Positions 37,289 through 64,000 of a stretch of 64,000 nt of DNA are shown here, piece by piece (the first letter of the stretch is position 1; every line of letters begins with the position of its first letter). This DNA comes from Gyrodactylus bullatarudis (lineage: Eukaryota; Platyhelminthes; Monogenea; Gyrodactylidea; Gyrodactylidae): positions 143,765 to 207,764 of the forward strand of contig SSNU01000252.1 of the NCBI GenBank assembly GCA_012064415.1, written 5' to 3'. Below the pieces are notes generated by a model, which was given only the letters and a program-made list of their open reading frames with translations, was not told where the DNA came from and ran no database searches. A program made the position numbers and the translations under genes.

Positions 37289-37895
37289 CCCTTTCGATCC
37301 CAAGGGTCATATATGACCCCAAACTTCATATCCTTTATCACAATAATACCCTTCTATACAAATCAACACCATATTAATTCTTCAATTAACTACTATCTTA
37401 CTGATTAACCATTTTTGAAAGAAAAATATTCTTTAATTACTGTGCCAAAGGGCATAGAGATTTCTAATTTTCTGTAATGATACCTGACTAAAAGCTCATT
37501 ATACCTGATGAAAAACATTGATTCTATTGGTCAATGGGCCAGAGATATATTATTTTAAAGTATGGGTCATATGTGACCCACTGGGATATAACTTCATGTT
37601 AGACGAGGTTGAAATCAAATGTACACGGTCCGGAAAAACATGCTCATTACTCATGATTCCTGCTTTAGATAACTCAGATGAAGAAGTTGAAGAAGAAATT
37701 TTGCCTCTTGATCAAGAATTCATCCACAATGAGCCAGTAGATGATCTAGAAGGAGAACTTGAAGATTCGGATCTGAGAACAAATAATTTAAGAAATACCA
37801 GAAATCATCCTAAGATAGAAATAATATTTCAAAGCAGAGAAAAAAAAATCCCAGGCAAAGACAATATAAAAATTTTAGCTGTAAAATTGGACTAA
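37289..37895 (+). pseudogene. piggyBac-like element, 5' end with start of transposase
   Basis: TTAA at 37285-37288 is followed by CCCTTTCGATCCCAAGGGTC and ATATATGACCC, a typical piggyBac-like terminus. An open frame at 37518-37895 has a strongly acidic middle (DNSDEEVEEEILPLDQEF, then DDLEGELEDSDL), as in piggyBac transposase N-termini. The catalytic DDD domain does not follow, and no matching right end was found before 38400. I read it as a truncated 5' fragment. A second GGGTCATATGTGACCC box lies at about 37564. The start codon within the frame is uncertain. Confidence 0.5.
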
Positions 37896-38379
37896 TCAAA
37901 CGCACGTAAATCAATTTGATAAAAAATTAATACTCTGCAAGTTTGATTCTGTTCCAGTGAATTCTCGGAAGACAGAGAGAGAGAGAGTAATTCTTTCCAA
38001 ATACTGAGGTGTGCCTCATGAGAAATGATAACTACCAGAAGGGTGTTTTTATTGTTGGAAATCATTTAACCTGAGACATTTTTTAATAACTTCCCAATGT
38101 ACAACATATCCCAAGCTAGCAATTTGATGGGTAGTGAAGAAGAATAAGGAGGGAATACTTACCTGCTTTCTGTTATAAAAAATGACAATATCTTTATTAA
38201 TTGTTTTGCAGAAATGAATCATCAGATGGGTAGATAATCAAGCCAACTGATGAGAATTTATGAGATGGAAGGACAGACTCACGAGAGTAAATCTGACTAT
38301 CCTTGATTGATTTGTATTTCTGGTGCTTAGAAAAACCATGAATGAAACCTTTTTTTATCTGTACTGCTCAACTTCTTAG
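37896..38379. other. No gene recognised
   Basis: AT-rich; a short GA run (about 37975-37988) is the only simple repeat. Confidence 0.45.
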
Positions 38380-38690
38380 TTTATTTAACCGCATATACAA
38401 GCATTTTAACCCTTTCAGTGCGGAGAATATTTCACAAATTATAGCTATGAAGATACCAAGTTAAAAAAATATTACTAATGCAAGTTCACATTTTGGGCTT
38501 CAATTTAAACTTTAACTGATCCAGAAACCTATCAAACTGGTAGAGTTATGAAGGTTTTAAAAAATTGGAAAATGGACATATATGTTCATCGGCACCGAAA
38601 GGATTAAGCATGGAAAAATAAGTTTGAAAATACTTCAACATTTCTGGAAGAGAAGGTAGATATTTTGCATGTTTTAGATATGTTACGACC
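38380..38690 (+). repeat. Dispersed repeat split by a piggyBac-type MITE
   Basis: TTTATTTAACCGCATATACA and AGCATTTTAA on the left, and TTAAGCATGGAAAAATAAGT, TTTGAAAATAC, CTGGAAGAGAAGGTAGATAT on the right, are continuous at 52930-53045 (uninterrupted copy). A third, shorter copy lies at about 51928-51975. Confidence 0.75.
38410..38603. mobile_element. piggyBac-type MITE, family A, copy 2
   Basis: 194 bp between TTAA at 38406-38409 and 38604-38607. Ends are CCCTTTCAGTGCGG and CGGCACCGAAAGGA. The interior matches 4309-4472 (AATGCAAGTTCACATT, CCAGAAACCTATCAAACTGG, TAGAGTTATGAAGGTT). The host repeat without insertion at 52957 has a single TTAA, as expected for piggyBac insertion. Confidence 0.85.
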
Positions 38691-41230
38691 AATGTAGAAA
38701 CTATAATCAGTGTATACACTGACCGATCAGTAATGTAAGAGAGTAATCAAGATCGTTACTCGAGATCGAAATCCATCTAAATTAGATTGGATTAGTAATC
38801 ACTAAGATACGATTTTTTAGGATAATTCATTCTAATCATTGTACAGACTCAAAATCAAATGAATATTTGTGGCAAATTTGAATAATCATTTTCCTTTTTA
38901 AAACAGCAGTTTAAACAAATTTGGATACCAAGCGGTTGCGATCAGATTTAATCAACTTGACACTTCTAATTAAAAAAATTCAATGCATCATTCGTGATAA
39001 AAAAAACAAAAGGGGATCTCTCCTAATGTTAATTGATTTTTGACAGAATTATCATAAATCTACAACATTTCTCTTCCCCTCTCTCTCGGAAAAGAGTTGC
39101 ATTGATTCTTCTTGTCCATACATTTATTAACATGATGAAGGTACACTTTTTTACATAGTGAATACATTGTGCTTCATCCTACCTACCTAATTAGTTAGTC
39201 AGATAGGGATCTGACAGTCTTGAAAAATAACTCTCATATAACTTTTATTACTCTGATTTATTTATACACATACTGTACAATTTACAATCTAGTATACTTT
39301 ACGTATAGAACGCAAGTACAAGAGAGCGAACTAGCAAGAGAATAATGTAATGGGTTTCTGTATAACAAAATGAACTAATGTACTAAACCCTTTGTGTTCC
39401 TTTTGGTTATACAATTGAGTCAAGTGTGTAATAAATGTTGATAGACATTTTCCCCTTAAGCCCCTATTAGCAGAGCACTTGTGTGTCTTTTTAATGTGAA
39501 AAAAAAACTTTTTTTCAGCATAATATTACATGCATTCTAATGATGTTACTCTCTGTTTTACTGTTTAGAATGGGGTTACATTTCCCTCAGTGCGCTTATA
39601 ATGATGGGCTTTCATCTATCTACCATGATTACAAGGGTTTCCTGAAAGTAAAAAAATATATTATATACAGTAGTTAATATTTATCCAGAGAAATACATGA
39701 TGTTAATATTGATTTATCTCTCGGATAAATATTGACCTCTTACGCTGTAGGGTTTCCTACAAGTTGATTTGGAATCCATACAAAATTCAATTTGAAGTTG
39801 AACTATAAGCATGTTACCCAGAGAATGAAGATTGACGTTTTTCCCAGAGTTATTTACAGGGTCTACTAAAAACTAGAAAAAATCTACTTTTATTCATTTT
39901 TATTGAAGATTTCAGATTTCATCATGGAACAAACCAATTTTTCTATTAAGAGGTTCTCTTAAAATTAGATTTCTCCATGCCATCGACAAAGTTTCAGATG
40001 CTATACATACAGCTATGATTTGAAAAATATTCGATGGAGAATGGAAAAATAAACGATTATCTAAAATTCCATTTCTAATCATAAAGGATATTTTCCATCC
40101 ATTTTTTGATTCCTCGGTGATTCTGTTAAAGTTAGATAACCTTTATTTGGAAGCATATTAAAATAATAATTTTTGAAATAAAATTTCCACCATTGAAGAT
40201 ATTTATCCAAAAAATTCCGGTCCTAATTTAGGCATGGTTATTAACTTGGGGCTCATTAATTTTGGGACCAAAAATAAGAAAGCTAAAAGTATTTTATAAG
40301 TACGGTAGTACCCCTCAAAAAAGATTTCTGGAGCATGAAACTAAATGTACTATATAGTAGACACAAGTGCTCAATTTTGAGCCTAAATCCTTATTTTGGA
40401 GATTTTAGGCTCATTTGAAACAGCATTTATTCTAATCAAATCTGTTATGAAGGTAAATTTCGATATGAACCTGTTGAAATTAGCTTATAAAGCCTTCTAA
40501 ATTAGGAGAATCATTTCTATCTTAATTTTTTTGATTAATTTTCTTGAGTGTGGGGTAGTATGAGCCTAAAATCACCAAAAAAGGGTTCTGTTCCAAAATT
40601 GAGCTCCTGTTTCTACTTTATAGTAGTTACATGCTTCAGAAATCTTTTTAGATGGGGTAGGTAATATTCTACTAAAACAGTACTATTATACTCGAAATCA
40701 GAATATAAAGAACAAGTCCCGAAATTCTTCATACTGATCGCATCAATTTATTTTCAATCTAAAAGTTTATTAATTAAAATGAATTGAAATTACGTTATGA
40801 ACTCGAGAACTCATGAATTCCAGATGTTACAAACCTTTATCATAAAAAAAATTAAGTTAGATTCAATATTGTTTTGTTTCTAATACGATAGAAGAATTTC
40901 TACAAAATCTAGCTTTCATTCTTTAGGGTAACTCATGAATCATTGAATTTCCTATCGAACAAAATATTTTCATTCATTGACCCGAGATTTGTTGCTTAAT
41001 AAACTCCCGATGTTGTAATTATTGGATGAGAGAAAACGCTTGGTTTTGATTAAAATACATTCCAGTTTTATTTACTAGTGGGAGAGGAGAGAATGAGTCG
41101 AGGAAATTAATTTAATTATCGCATATGACCATCTATAAAATGCAGTCAGAATTTAGAAGATGAAAAGTTTAAATTCCTTCCACTGAATACAGTACTTGCA
41201 TTTACTGAAGAAAATTAATTTCAAATCTTC
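38691..41230. other. No gene recognised; one short repeat fragment
   Basis: AT-rich. At about 39885-39946, TTTTATTGAAGATTTCAGAT and TTCATCATGGAACAAAC repeat the downstream flank of the 10134 repeat. An ELAV 5' exon may lie here or further upstream, but none could be recognised. Confidence 0.45.
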
Positions 41231-41422
41231 AATATTAGTAGATTTAATCGGGATATAACCAACTTTTTTCCAAAGCCTCTTCCAGACGTCTCGGTACTGA
41301 AATAGTCAAGTACCTTCTTCAGTGGATGAGACGCTTGTAACCTGAACTCTCTTCAATATTATCTAAAAACCTTAGCATTCCTATTGATCCAGATCTAAAA
41401 AACCATTCAAAATTAAATAAAA
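41231..41422 (-). repeat. Dispersed stem-loop repeat (PLE-tail-like), copy 3, reverse
   Basis: Read on the minus strand, the core is CCACTGAAGAAGGTACT, a 10-nt loop, AGTACC, then GAGACGTCTGG. It is bounded by GAATGGTTTTTTAGATCTGG upstream and AAGTTGGTTATATCCCGATT downstream. The 6-bp GGTACT/AGTACC stem is perfect in this copy. It lies 0.3 kb upstream of the first visible ELAV exon. Confidence 0.65.
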
Positions 41423-41685
41423 CCAATCAATTATCCCCTATTTCGATTCCATCAATATTGCCATTGATAGTATAATTTTTACCTATTTCTAAAGCCTCTA
41501 AAGACGTTACAAGTTCTGAACTTTTGATTTTATATCCTGCAAGAAAGTGAACACTTTAAGAAGAAATGTTAGAGTTAAATTTAACGCTGATTCTGGTTTT
41601 GGATTTTTGTTCAAATTTACAAAAATAATATTCAACTTGTGAATATATTTGAAAAATATTGTTTTTCGAGTTTCTTCTAAAATGA

Positions 41686-58822
<17,137 letters not shown>

Positions 58823-58867
58823 CACACGAATTTCATAAAAAACCTTGACAAAAATTGACAATTTGCA

Positions 58868-58880
58868 CAAATAAAATAAA
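58868..58880 (+). terminator. Candidate polyadenylation signal of the ELAV-like gene
   Basis: AAATAAAATAAAC follows the stop by about 50 nt. Another candidate, CAATAAAATATT, lies at about 59247. Confidence 0.45.
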
Positions 58881-59355
58881 CCTCTTTTCTCTTTGACATA
58901 CATTCTAAATTGCACTGAAGATAAGCATTTGTAAAATGATTTTACTATGCCAATATTTTAATGATGATGAAGATAACAACCGGCAATTTAAAATTATATA
59001 GTGATGAGGGAAAGATCTTGCCGAAATATTTGTATTGATTATCAATCATGATAATGTTAAATGTATTACTCATTGAAAAAAATAGCTATTCGAGTATATA
59101 GAAATTATTGTGATAAAACATGATATTTTATTCAAAATGTGAAACAGTGCCCTTTTTGATTATTGGTTTTTGATGACAATTAAACATGTTAAATTATTGT
59201 GTACGTAAATTAAAAAATGATTGTTAAAAAGATGAGGAAATTTGTCAATAAAATATTTTCTGATGACCTAATCTTCTTCTAAATTCTTGAGAACTGCAAA
59301 ATTATAATTTTCGGTCCATTTTCTTAATTATTATTAATTCTGAAATAATAATTCA

Positions 59356-60338
59356 ATCAGCCCTAGTTCAAGCAAACATTAACCCATATCTCATTAACTG
59401 GATCTGTAATTTCATCTCTAATAGAAGTCAATTTGTACACCTTGATAATCAGTCCTCTGATACTCGAATTACCTCCGGATTTCCTCAAGGCTCAATTATT
59501 GGACCTCTACTATTCAACCTGGTATTTTCTAGTATTGTTCCTACATCAACGAACCTTAAATACTTTAAATATGCAGACGACTTAAAAGTTCTCATTCCAA
59601 ATTATTCTCAACAAAAAATTCTTGATGAACTCAAGCATATCAAAGACTCACTTAGAGTTATTGGACTAACCATCAATGATTCGAAAACTATAATTATGAT
59701 TCTCTCGCCAAGCAATCCGTCGAATGAACTAGACTCTAGTCTCTCTCACCTAATAGTTATGAAAATTAAAGACCTTGGTCTTAATTACGACAACAAACTC
59801 AGATTCAAGCCTCATATCAATGAATTACTTAAAACACTCAGATACGCGACTTATCTAATAATAAGATTCATAACATGCTCGAGACTCAAACTAATTGTAT
59901 ATAAAAGCTTCATTTTATCTAAATTTGACTACTGTGCTGCTCTAATAATGGGAATAATCGAATCTACTAAAAAGATTGAAAGAATTCAATACATATTTCT
60001 CAAATCATGCTTTGGCATGGAAAGTTACAGAAAATCTCTATCCTATTTGGTTGAGAAGAATTGCTGCATCGCTGGTACTTTATAAGAATATTATGAACTC
60101 ACGCCTGAGGAGATATGAAACTAGAAACAACAGAGGCTACACAATCCTTCTCCAAAACACCCTCCAACTAAGGACCAGATTCAAAATAGATCTATCGAAT
60201 CATAAATTTGTAAATATAAAAGCAACCTGCCAATTCCTATTTACATATATTCCAGAGAATCATAACATGTTTGAAAATTATTTCTTATAAATAACTGTAA
60301 ATATCCATATTTAATAATAAAAAAACTTCTATTCAAAA
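59356..60338 (+). mobile_element. 5'-truncated Jockey/CR1-like non-LTR retrotransposon
   Basis: The frame from about 59360 encodes the C-terminal half of a reverse transcriptase: ITSGFPQGSIIGPLLFNL, then KYFKYADDLKVL (YADD catalytic box), GLTINDSKT and KDLGLNYDNKLRFKPHI. It continues into the family's thumb region (SKFDYCAA, IERIQ). A frameshift near 60040 shifts the last part to another frame (IWLRRIAASLVLYKNIM, stop 60288-60290). A short A-rich tail follows. Perfect 13-bp duplications AAATAATAATTCA flank it at 59343-59355 and 60339-60351. It stands about 150 bp upstream of the next gene's start codon. Confidence 0.9.
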
Positions 60339-60499
60339 AAATAATAATTCACGTGTTGACTTCAAAATCATGATTTTGCCAAAAGATATTTTTAAAACAA
60401 AAATGAAACTTCAACTAAATATATTTTAATTTTTGTACAAGATAATTTTAATTTTGTACTAATTTAAAAGTTTTTGAGTTGGTGGTTTTCATAATTAAA

Positions 60500-60546
60500 A
60501 TGCTACGCGATATACTGGATAAAGGTGTTAACTTATTCGATAAAGT
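60500..60546 (+). CDS. clint1: clint1 exon 1
   Basis: Encodes MLRDILDKGVNLFDK plus two bases of Val. The donor is GTAATT at 60547. It aligns with the amphipathic N-terminal helix of epsinR. The following intron has 30 nt. Confidence 0.8.
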
Positions 60547-63039
60547 GTAATTTCTTATTTTGTCTATCATTTTCAGTACTAATGTCGTAATGAACTATAC
60601 AGAACCAGAGATTAGAGTTCGTGAAGCCACTAATTCTCAACCCTGGGGTCCTCATCCAAAATTGATGGATGAAATTGTTATAGATACCCGCCATTATATG
60701 AATTGTGTTGAGGTTATGTCTATGCTCTGGAAAAGAATGTTTAATGAAGAAGATGTTCACTGGAGAACTGTTTATAAAGTATAAAGACATAATAACTCTA
60801 TAGGGTCTTGTTCTCCTGACGTATCTCGTTAAGAATGGTCCTGATACAGTTTATAAAAATGCCAAGGAGCATATCTATGATCTCAGATCTTTAGAGTCTT
60901 TCAACTTTATAGATGAAAAGGGCAAAGACCAAGGAATTAATGGTGAATTTCAATTTCATTAATTTATATTCAATTCTAGTTAGATACAAAGTAAAAGAAG
61001 TGATTGATTTGTTGGATGATTTTGATAAACTCACAGCAGAACGACAAAAAGCTGATAAAATGAATGCAATTCGGTATCAAGGAGTTGGATCAGACTCTTC
61101 ACGTAGCTTTAACCAATACAACTCGTAAGTATTTCCCTGAATATCCAACATTCCTTTTTGACCCTTTTACGTCCCAGATAGTCTTCCTTATTTGCTAATA
61201 ATTAAAGTATTAAAGGATTTTTTTCAAATAAATACTGGGACGTTAGGGATTTTCATCTAAATTTTTTCATCTTTCTGATTATTTTGTAATAATCCAGCTC
61301 ATGTGTTCCAATGCATGGAGGTAACTCTTCATTAAGAGAACAAACCATTGCTTCTGAAATCACAGAAACCGTCAAAGATATTTGGATGACTACAAAATTT
61401 GTAGCCAAAACTGTTATGGGTGTTCCTTTACCTCATAATGTTCACATGCCGTTAGTATAGAAAATAACTTATTTTCTAGATGTGTAATTCCTTTTCTACC
61501 TTGAATACTGATAGATCAATATGAAAAATTATTTTCTAATTTTGTCTTGAACTGATATTCTATGTATGTTTGATGACACTTGAAAAACTTCTTGTACTTG
61601 AAGTACATTTATGCAGCTATTAAAATGTTGATGGAGTATTTTAGGATACTTTTTTTCTGATTTCAAGATAATTTGAACGTTTAATCTTTAGCCCTATAAA
61701 CTGAATTTCTACTTTTATTCTCCAATATCTAAGAATGATTTTTCAGGTTAAAATTAAAAAATATCCCTGTGATTTTCAGCTTTAAAATTAGTTTTAATAC
61801 CCAATACGATTAGGTTCTTATTTATTCTTGAATAGCTCAAATAGTTTTTCATATTGGTCTAGCTGTAGTTATGATTAGCTCTACTCTTAATTTGATAGAG
61901 TGTACACCAGAATTTAACCCCGTTTACATACACCTTTCCAATCTCTAGCTAATCCCACAATTAACAAGCTATTACACCCATTTATTACACTTTATTTACT
62001 TTGTACTTTATTTGTAGAAAGTCTTCATTCATTTAATTTATTCCTCATGCAATTGAATATGATTGAAAAACCCTTGTCTTGTATATTGACGTGTGTGCAT
62101 TTCTTGAATGACTCCATAACTATCATAATCTTGAAGCTGTTTTGCATCAGGGTGAAATTTGCACAAATCCCTCTGTAGTTGGTAATATAATCCAACTATT
62201 GAATAAAGTCTTATGATATTGAAATGAATCTCTTATTGATAGTGGTTAAAATATTTGTTGAGATAAAAAATAAAATCTTATTCAAGTTAATGTACAGTTT
62301 ATTTGCACTTTGATGTTTTTTCCTCTTAACAATTTTTCAAACTTCAAATCATAAGTAGACCCGTATTTACAGCTCAAATACTCGGGAACAATAAGACTGA
62401 CAAAGTAAAACCAGTTATAGTTAATCAATAACTTTAAATGAATAAACTATTTATTATCGGAAAATACTAGAACTGATCTGTACAATTTTGCACTTTATTG
62501 AGAAAGATATGAGCTAGTCACGCGAAAAAAAACCTTTTTTGCAAAACAGCTTATCTTTTATTTGAATAGAAACTGAGTGCCTCTTGTTTTTTATCCTTAT
62601 TAATATTTCTTTGTAGTTTTGAGTCCAACTCTAGGGTTGTCTCTGAGGACTATATATCACCAAAGCCAAATGGATCATATTATCGCCCAGAGGAGGAAAA
62701 CTCCTTTCAAAGTTGCCAAACCAGGAAGAAATCAACAGAGTCAACTCCTAATGGTAAAATAAACATAAAATGGAACGGTTCCCCGGGAATGAGCAAAACA
62801 CAACAACCTGGAAGGATATCCCATCCTAGGCAAACTAAACAGGAATCTCCAGTACAAGAAGCCACTGAAGTTGTTCCAGATCTCTTATACTTTGATGATG
62901 ACCAGCCTGTTGTTGGTAGTAAAAATAATAGCTCACTCAAAAATAACAATCCTCTTGTATCAACCGCCAATGATGATTTTACTGACTTTTTCAGCTCTAA
63001 TGCAACTGTCCCAGCCAATTCTAATTCCACCAATACAAG
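60500..63039 (+). CDS. clint1: Clathrin interactor 1/epsinR-type ENTH protein, 3' end beyond window
   Basis: Six exons join in frame to 369 residues: 60500-60546, 60577-60778, 60804-60942, 60980-61124, 61298-61450 and 62617-63039. The ENTH domain (about residues 4-145) starts MLRDILDKGVNLFDKVTNVV, then has YTEPEIRVREAT, QPWGPHPKLMDEI, MLWKRM, VYKGLVLLTYLVKNG, AKEHIYDLRSLESFNFIDEK and GKDQGINVRYKVKE. TNVVMNY and HIYDLRSLE favour epsinR (CLINT1) over plasma-membrane epsins. These proteins bind PI4P membranes, clathrin and AP-1 in trans-Golgi/endosome transport. The tail is disordered and carries PDLLYFDDD (316-324) and DDFTDFF (348-354), the kind of acidic Phe motif used to bind adaptor ears and clathrin. 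Human CLINT1 has about 625 residues, so the C-terminus is missing here. ATG 60500 is chosen because it gives the conserved N-terminal helix. Confidence 0.92.
60577..60778 (+). CDS. clint1: clint1 exon 2
   Basis: Acceptor CATTTTCAG, donor GTATAAAG at 60779. It encodes TNVVMNYTEPEIRVREAT through HWRTVYK of the ENTH domain. Without splicing the frame stops at once (TAA at 60782). Confidence 0.92.
60804..60942 (+). CDS. clint1: clint1 exon 3
   Basis: Acceptor CTCTATAG after a 25-nt intron; donor G|GTGAAT at 60943. It encodes GLVLLTYLVKNGPDTVYKNA and HIYDLRSLESFNFID. Overlooked by simple ORF scans because it has no long frame of its own. Confidence 0.92.
60980..61124 (+). CDS. clint1: clint1 exon 4
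   Basis: Acceptor CAATTCTAG after a 37-nt intron; donor GTAAGTAT at 61125. It encodes RYKVKEVIDLLDDFDKL and ends with GVGSDSSRSFNQYN, like the GVSSDS segment that closes the epsinR ENTH region. Confidence 0.92.
61160..61252. repeat. Short hairpin element in clint1 intron 4
   Basis: CCTTTTACGTCCCAG at the left and CTGGGACGTTAGGG at the right form a roughly 14-bp inverted pair, about 93 bp apart, filling most of this 173-nt intron. The CCyTTT/AGGG ends recall piggyBac-type mini-elements, but no TTAA flanks are present. Confidence 0.5.
61298..61450 (+). CDS. clint1: clint1 exon 5
   Basis: Acceptor TAATCCAG, donor GTTAGT at 61451. It encodes SSCVPMHGGNSSLREQTIAS and ETVKDIWMTTKFVAKTV. It is phase-compatible on both sides, but its sequence is not conserved enough to be certain of the 3' border. 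Confidence 0.7.
61451..62616. other. clint1 intron 5
   Basis: 1166 nt, AT-rich, without repeat matches to the rest of the window or any ORF of note. Confidence 0.6.
62617..63039 (+). CDS. clint1: clint1 exon 6 (disordered tail)
   Basis: Acceptor TTTGTAG, donor GTAAGC at 63040. It encodes 140 polar residues with PDLLYFDDDQP and NDDFTDFFSSN, candidate clathrin/adaptor-ear ligands. The base composition is clearly richer in G+C than the flanking introns. Confidence 0.85.
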
Positions 63040-63912
63040 GTAAGCATTATTTCTATATGTTACATACCAGACATTGTTTCTCTGTTATGTCTAGCTATGC
63101 TTTTTCGTTTCATTTCTATGACTACTTCTAATAGTCAGTTTATTATTAGCAATAATAGCTAGCTGTTAAGAATAATAAACAGTTTTTTTGCTATTCTTGT
63201 TAAACGATTTTTATTTTGTGGAAAATAATGCCGAGCTTCTTCTAAAATATTTTCTGATGACGAAGATATCTTCATGAGAAATTAAAAGTCGAGTGAATAT
63301 TTAGTGATTAAGCTTATATATCTCATTAGACTATTACACCGGCTTGATATTAAGTTTTTGAGCATATGCAAAGTCCTCTTATTGGTTCAAATAGTTTTTT
63401 ATTTTGTATTCTTCTCTAAATCCTTTTAGTCTTTTCTAAATTTTAAAATAAAATTTGTCTCAGATCAAAAGCAATCACATACTAAGCACTCAAAAAATGC
63501 AATATTCATGATAAATCTTTCGGCTGTATGAACTTGTACAATAAATAAATACTGATTTTCTATCTAGGGGCGAGTTAATAATTTATGATATTTGGTTGAT
63601 GTGCAAATTATAAATCATGATCTCTCTTTTTCATTGCATGACTCAGGCTACTTTTTACCGTATAATTCTTTCTAATGTCGCTTGATTATTAAACTCTTCC
63701 TTCGGTTTACCATCTATGGATAAGCAATACGATATATTTTATCGATCTAATCGGCAAAAATAATAGCCATGTCTATCATTCCATGTTTTTCTAAATCACT
63801 TAGATCTTATCGCTAAGCATAAGAAAATTCACGTCTCTACAGGTAGATGTAGCAATTCCCGATGAATTTGCTCGTCACTGCATCTCTTAACTTGAAAGTA
63901 AAAGTATCTAAA
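63040..63912. other. clint1 intron 6 (start)
   Basis: AT-rich; no further exon recognised before the window ends. Confidence 0.55.
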
Positions 63913-64000
63913 GCTAATTAATATGAAGATGGGAATTTATGATTTTTACAAAATTATAAATTTTTTCATCAGGAAATCGAATTTGATCAATTTTTTTGGA
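63913..64000. mobile_element. Foldback MITE family F2, left end cut by window edge
   Basis: AAAGCTAATTAATATGAAGA and TGGGAATTTATGATTTTTAC, then ATCAGGAAATCGAATTTGAT, match the left arms at 16745, 20824 and 33809. Confidence 0.7.

Overview
This is nuclear DNA of an invertebrate animal. It is very AT-rich (by eye about 70% A+T), its genes are split by GT..AG introns, and most of the sequence is mobile-element debris. No bacterial operons, rRNA genes or CRISPR arrays were seen. The lineage cannot be fixed from the window. The first introns of one gene are only 25-37 nt long while later introns reach kilobases, a pattern known from schistosome flatworms; very short introns are also known from dicyemids.

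Only two real genes were found, both on the + strand in the last 22 kb. The first (41711-58822, 5' end missing) is an ELAV/Hu-family RNA-binding protein with seven visible exons, two canonical RRMs, a long N/Q/P/S-rich linker and a strongly diverged third RRM. Its main intron (42085-50947) is about 8.9 kb and holds repeats plus a broken copy of part of exon B. The second (60500-63039, continuing past the window) is a clathrin interactor 1/epsinR-type ENTH protein. It has six visible exons, and its first three introns measure 30, 25 and 37 nt.

Between the two genes lies a 5'-truncated, frameshifted Jockey/CR1-like non-LTR retrotransposon (59356-60338) with a perfect 13-bp target-site duplication.

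The first 41 kb hold no intact gene that I can recognise. They contain a Penelope-like GIY-YIG endonuclease tail at the left edge, a decayed integrase-like fragment (3362-3715), two copies of a widespread mobile-element-associated protein family (19436-19863 and 22610-22786), and a piggyBac-like 5' end with an acidic ORF (37289-37895).

Around these lie several families of non-autonomous elements. They are TTAA-flanked piggyBac-type MITEs (4309, 16336, 20745, 38410, 44162, 47945), long foldback MITEs (13.6-14.6, 15.7-16.1, 16.7-17.4, 20.8, 23.9, 33.8, 36.7, 48.6, 49.3, 55.9 and 63.9 kb), two foldbacks with 8-bp duplications (5262, 54617), a foldback with CACTG/CACGG ends (53969) and a 734-bp foldback at 51712. 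The piggyBac-type element at 38410 can be checked against an empty copy of its target site at 52957. Repeat units at 10.1, 18.1 and 41.3 kb carry a conserved small stem-loop core that resembles Penelope-like element tails.
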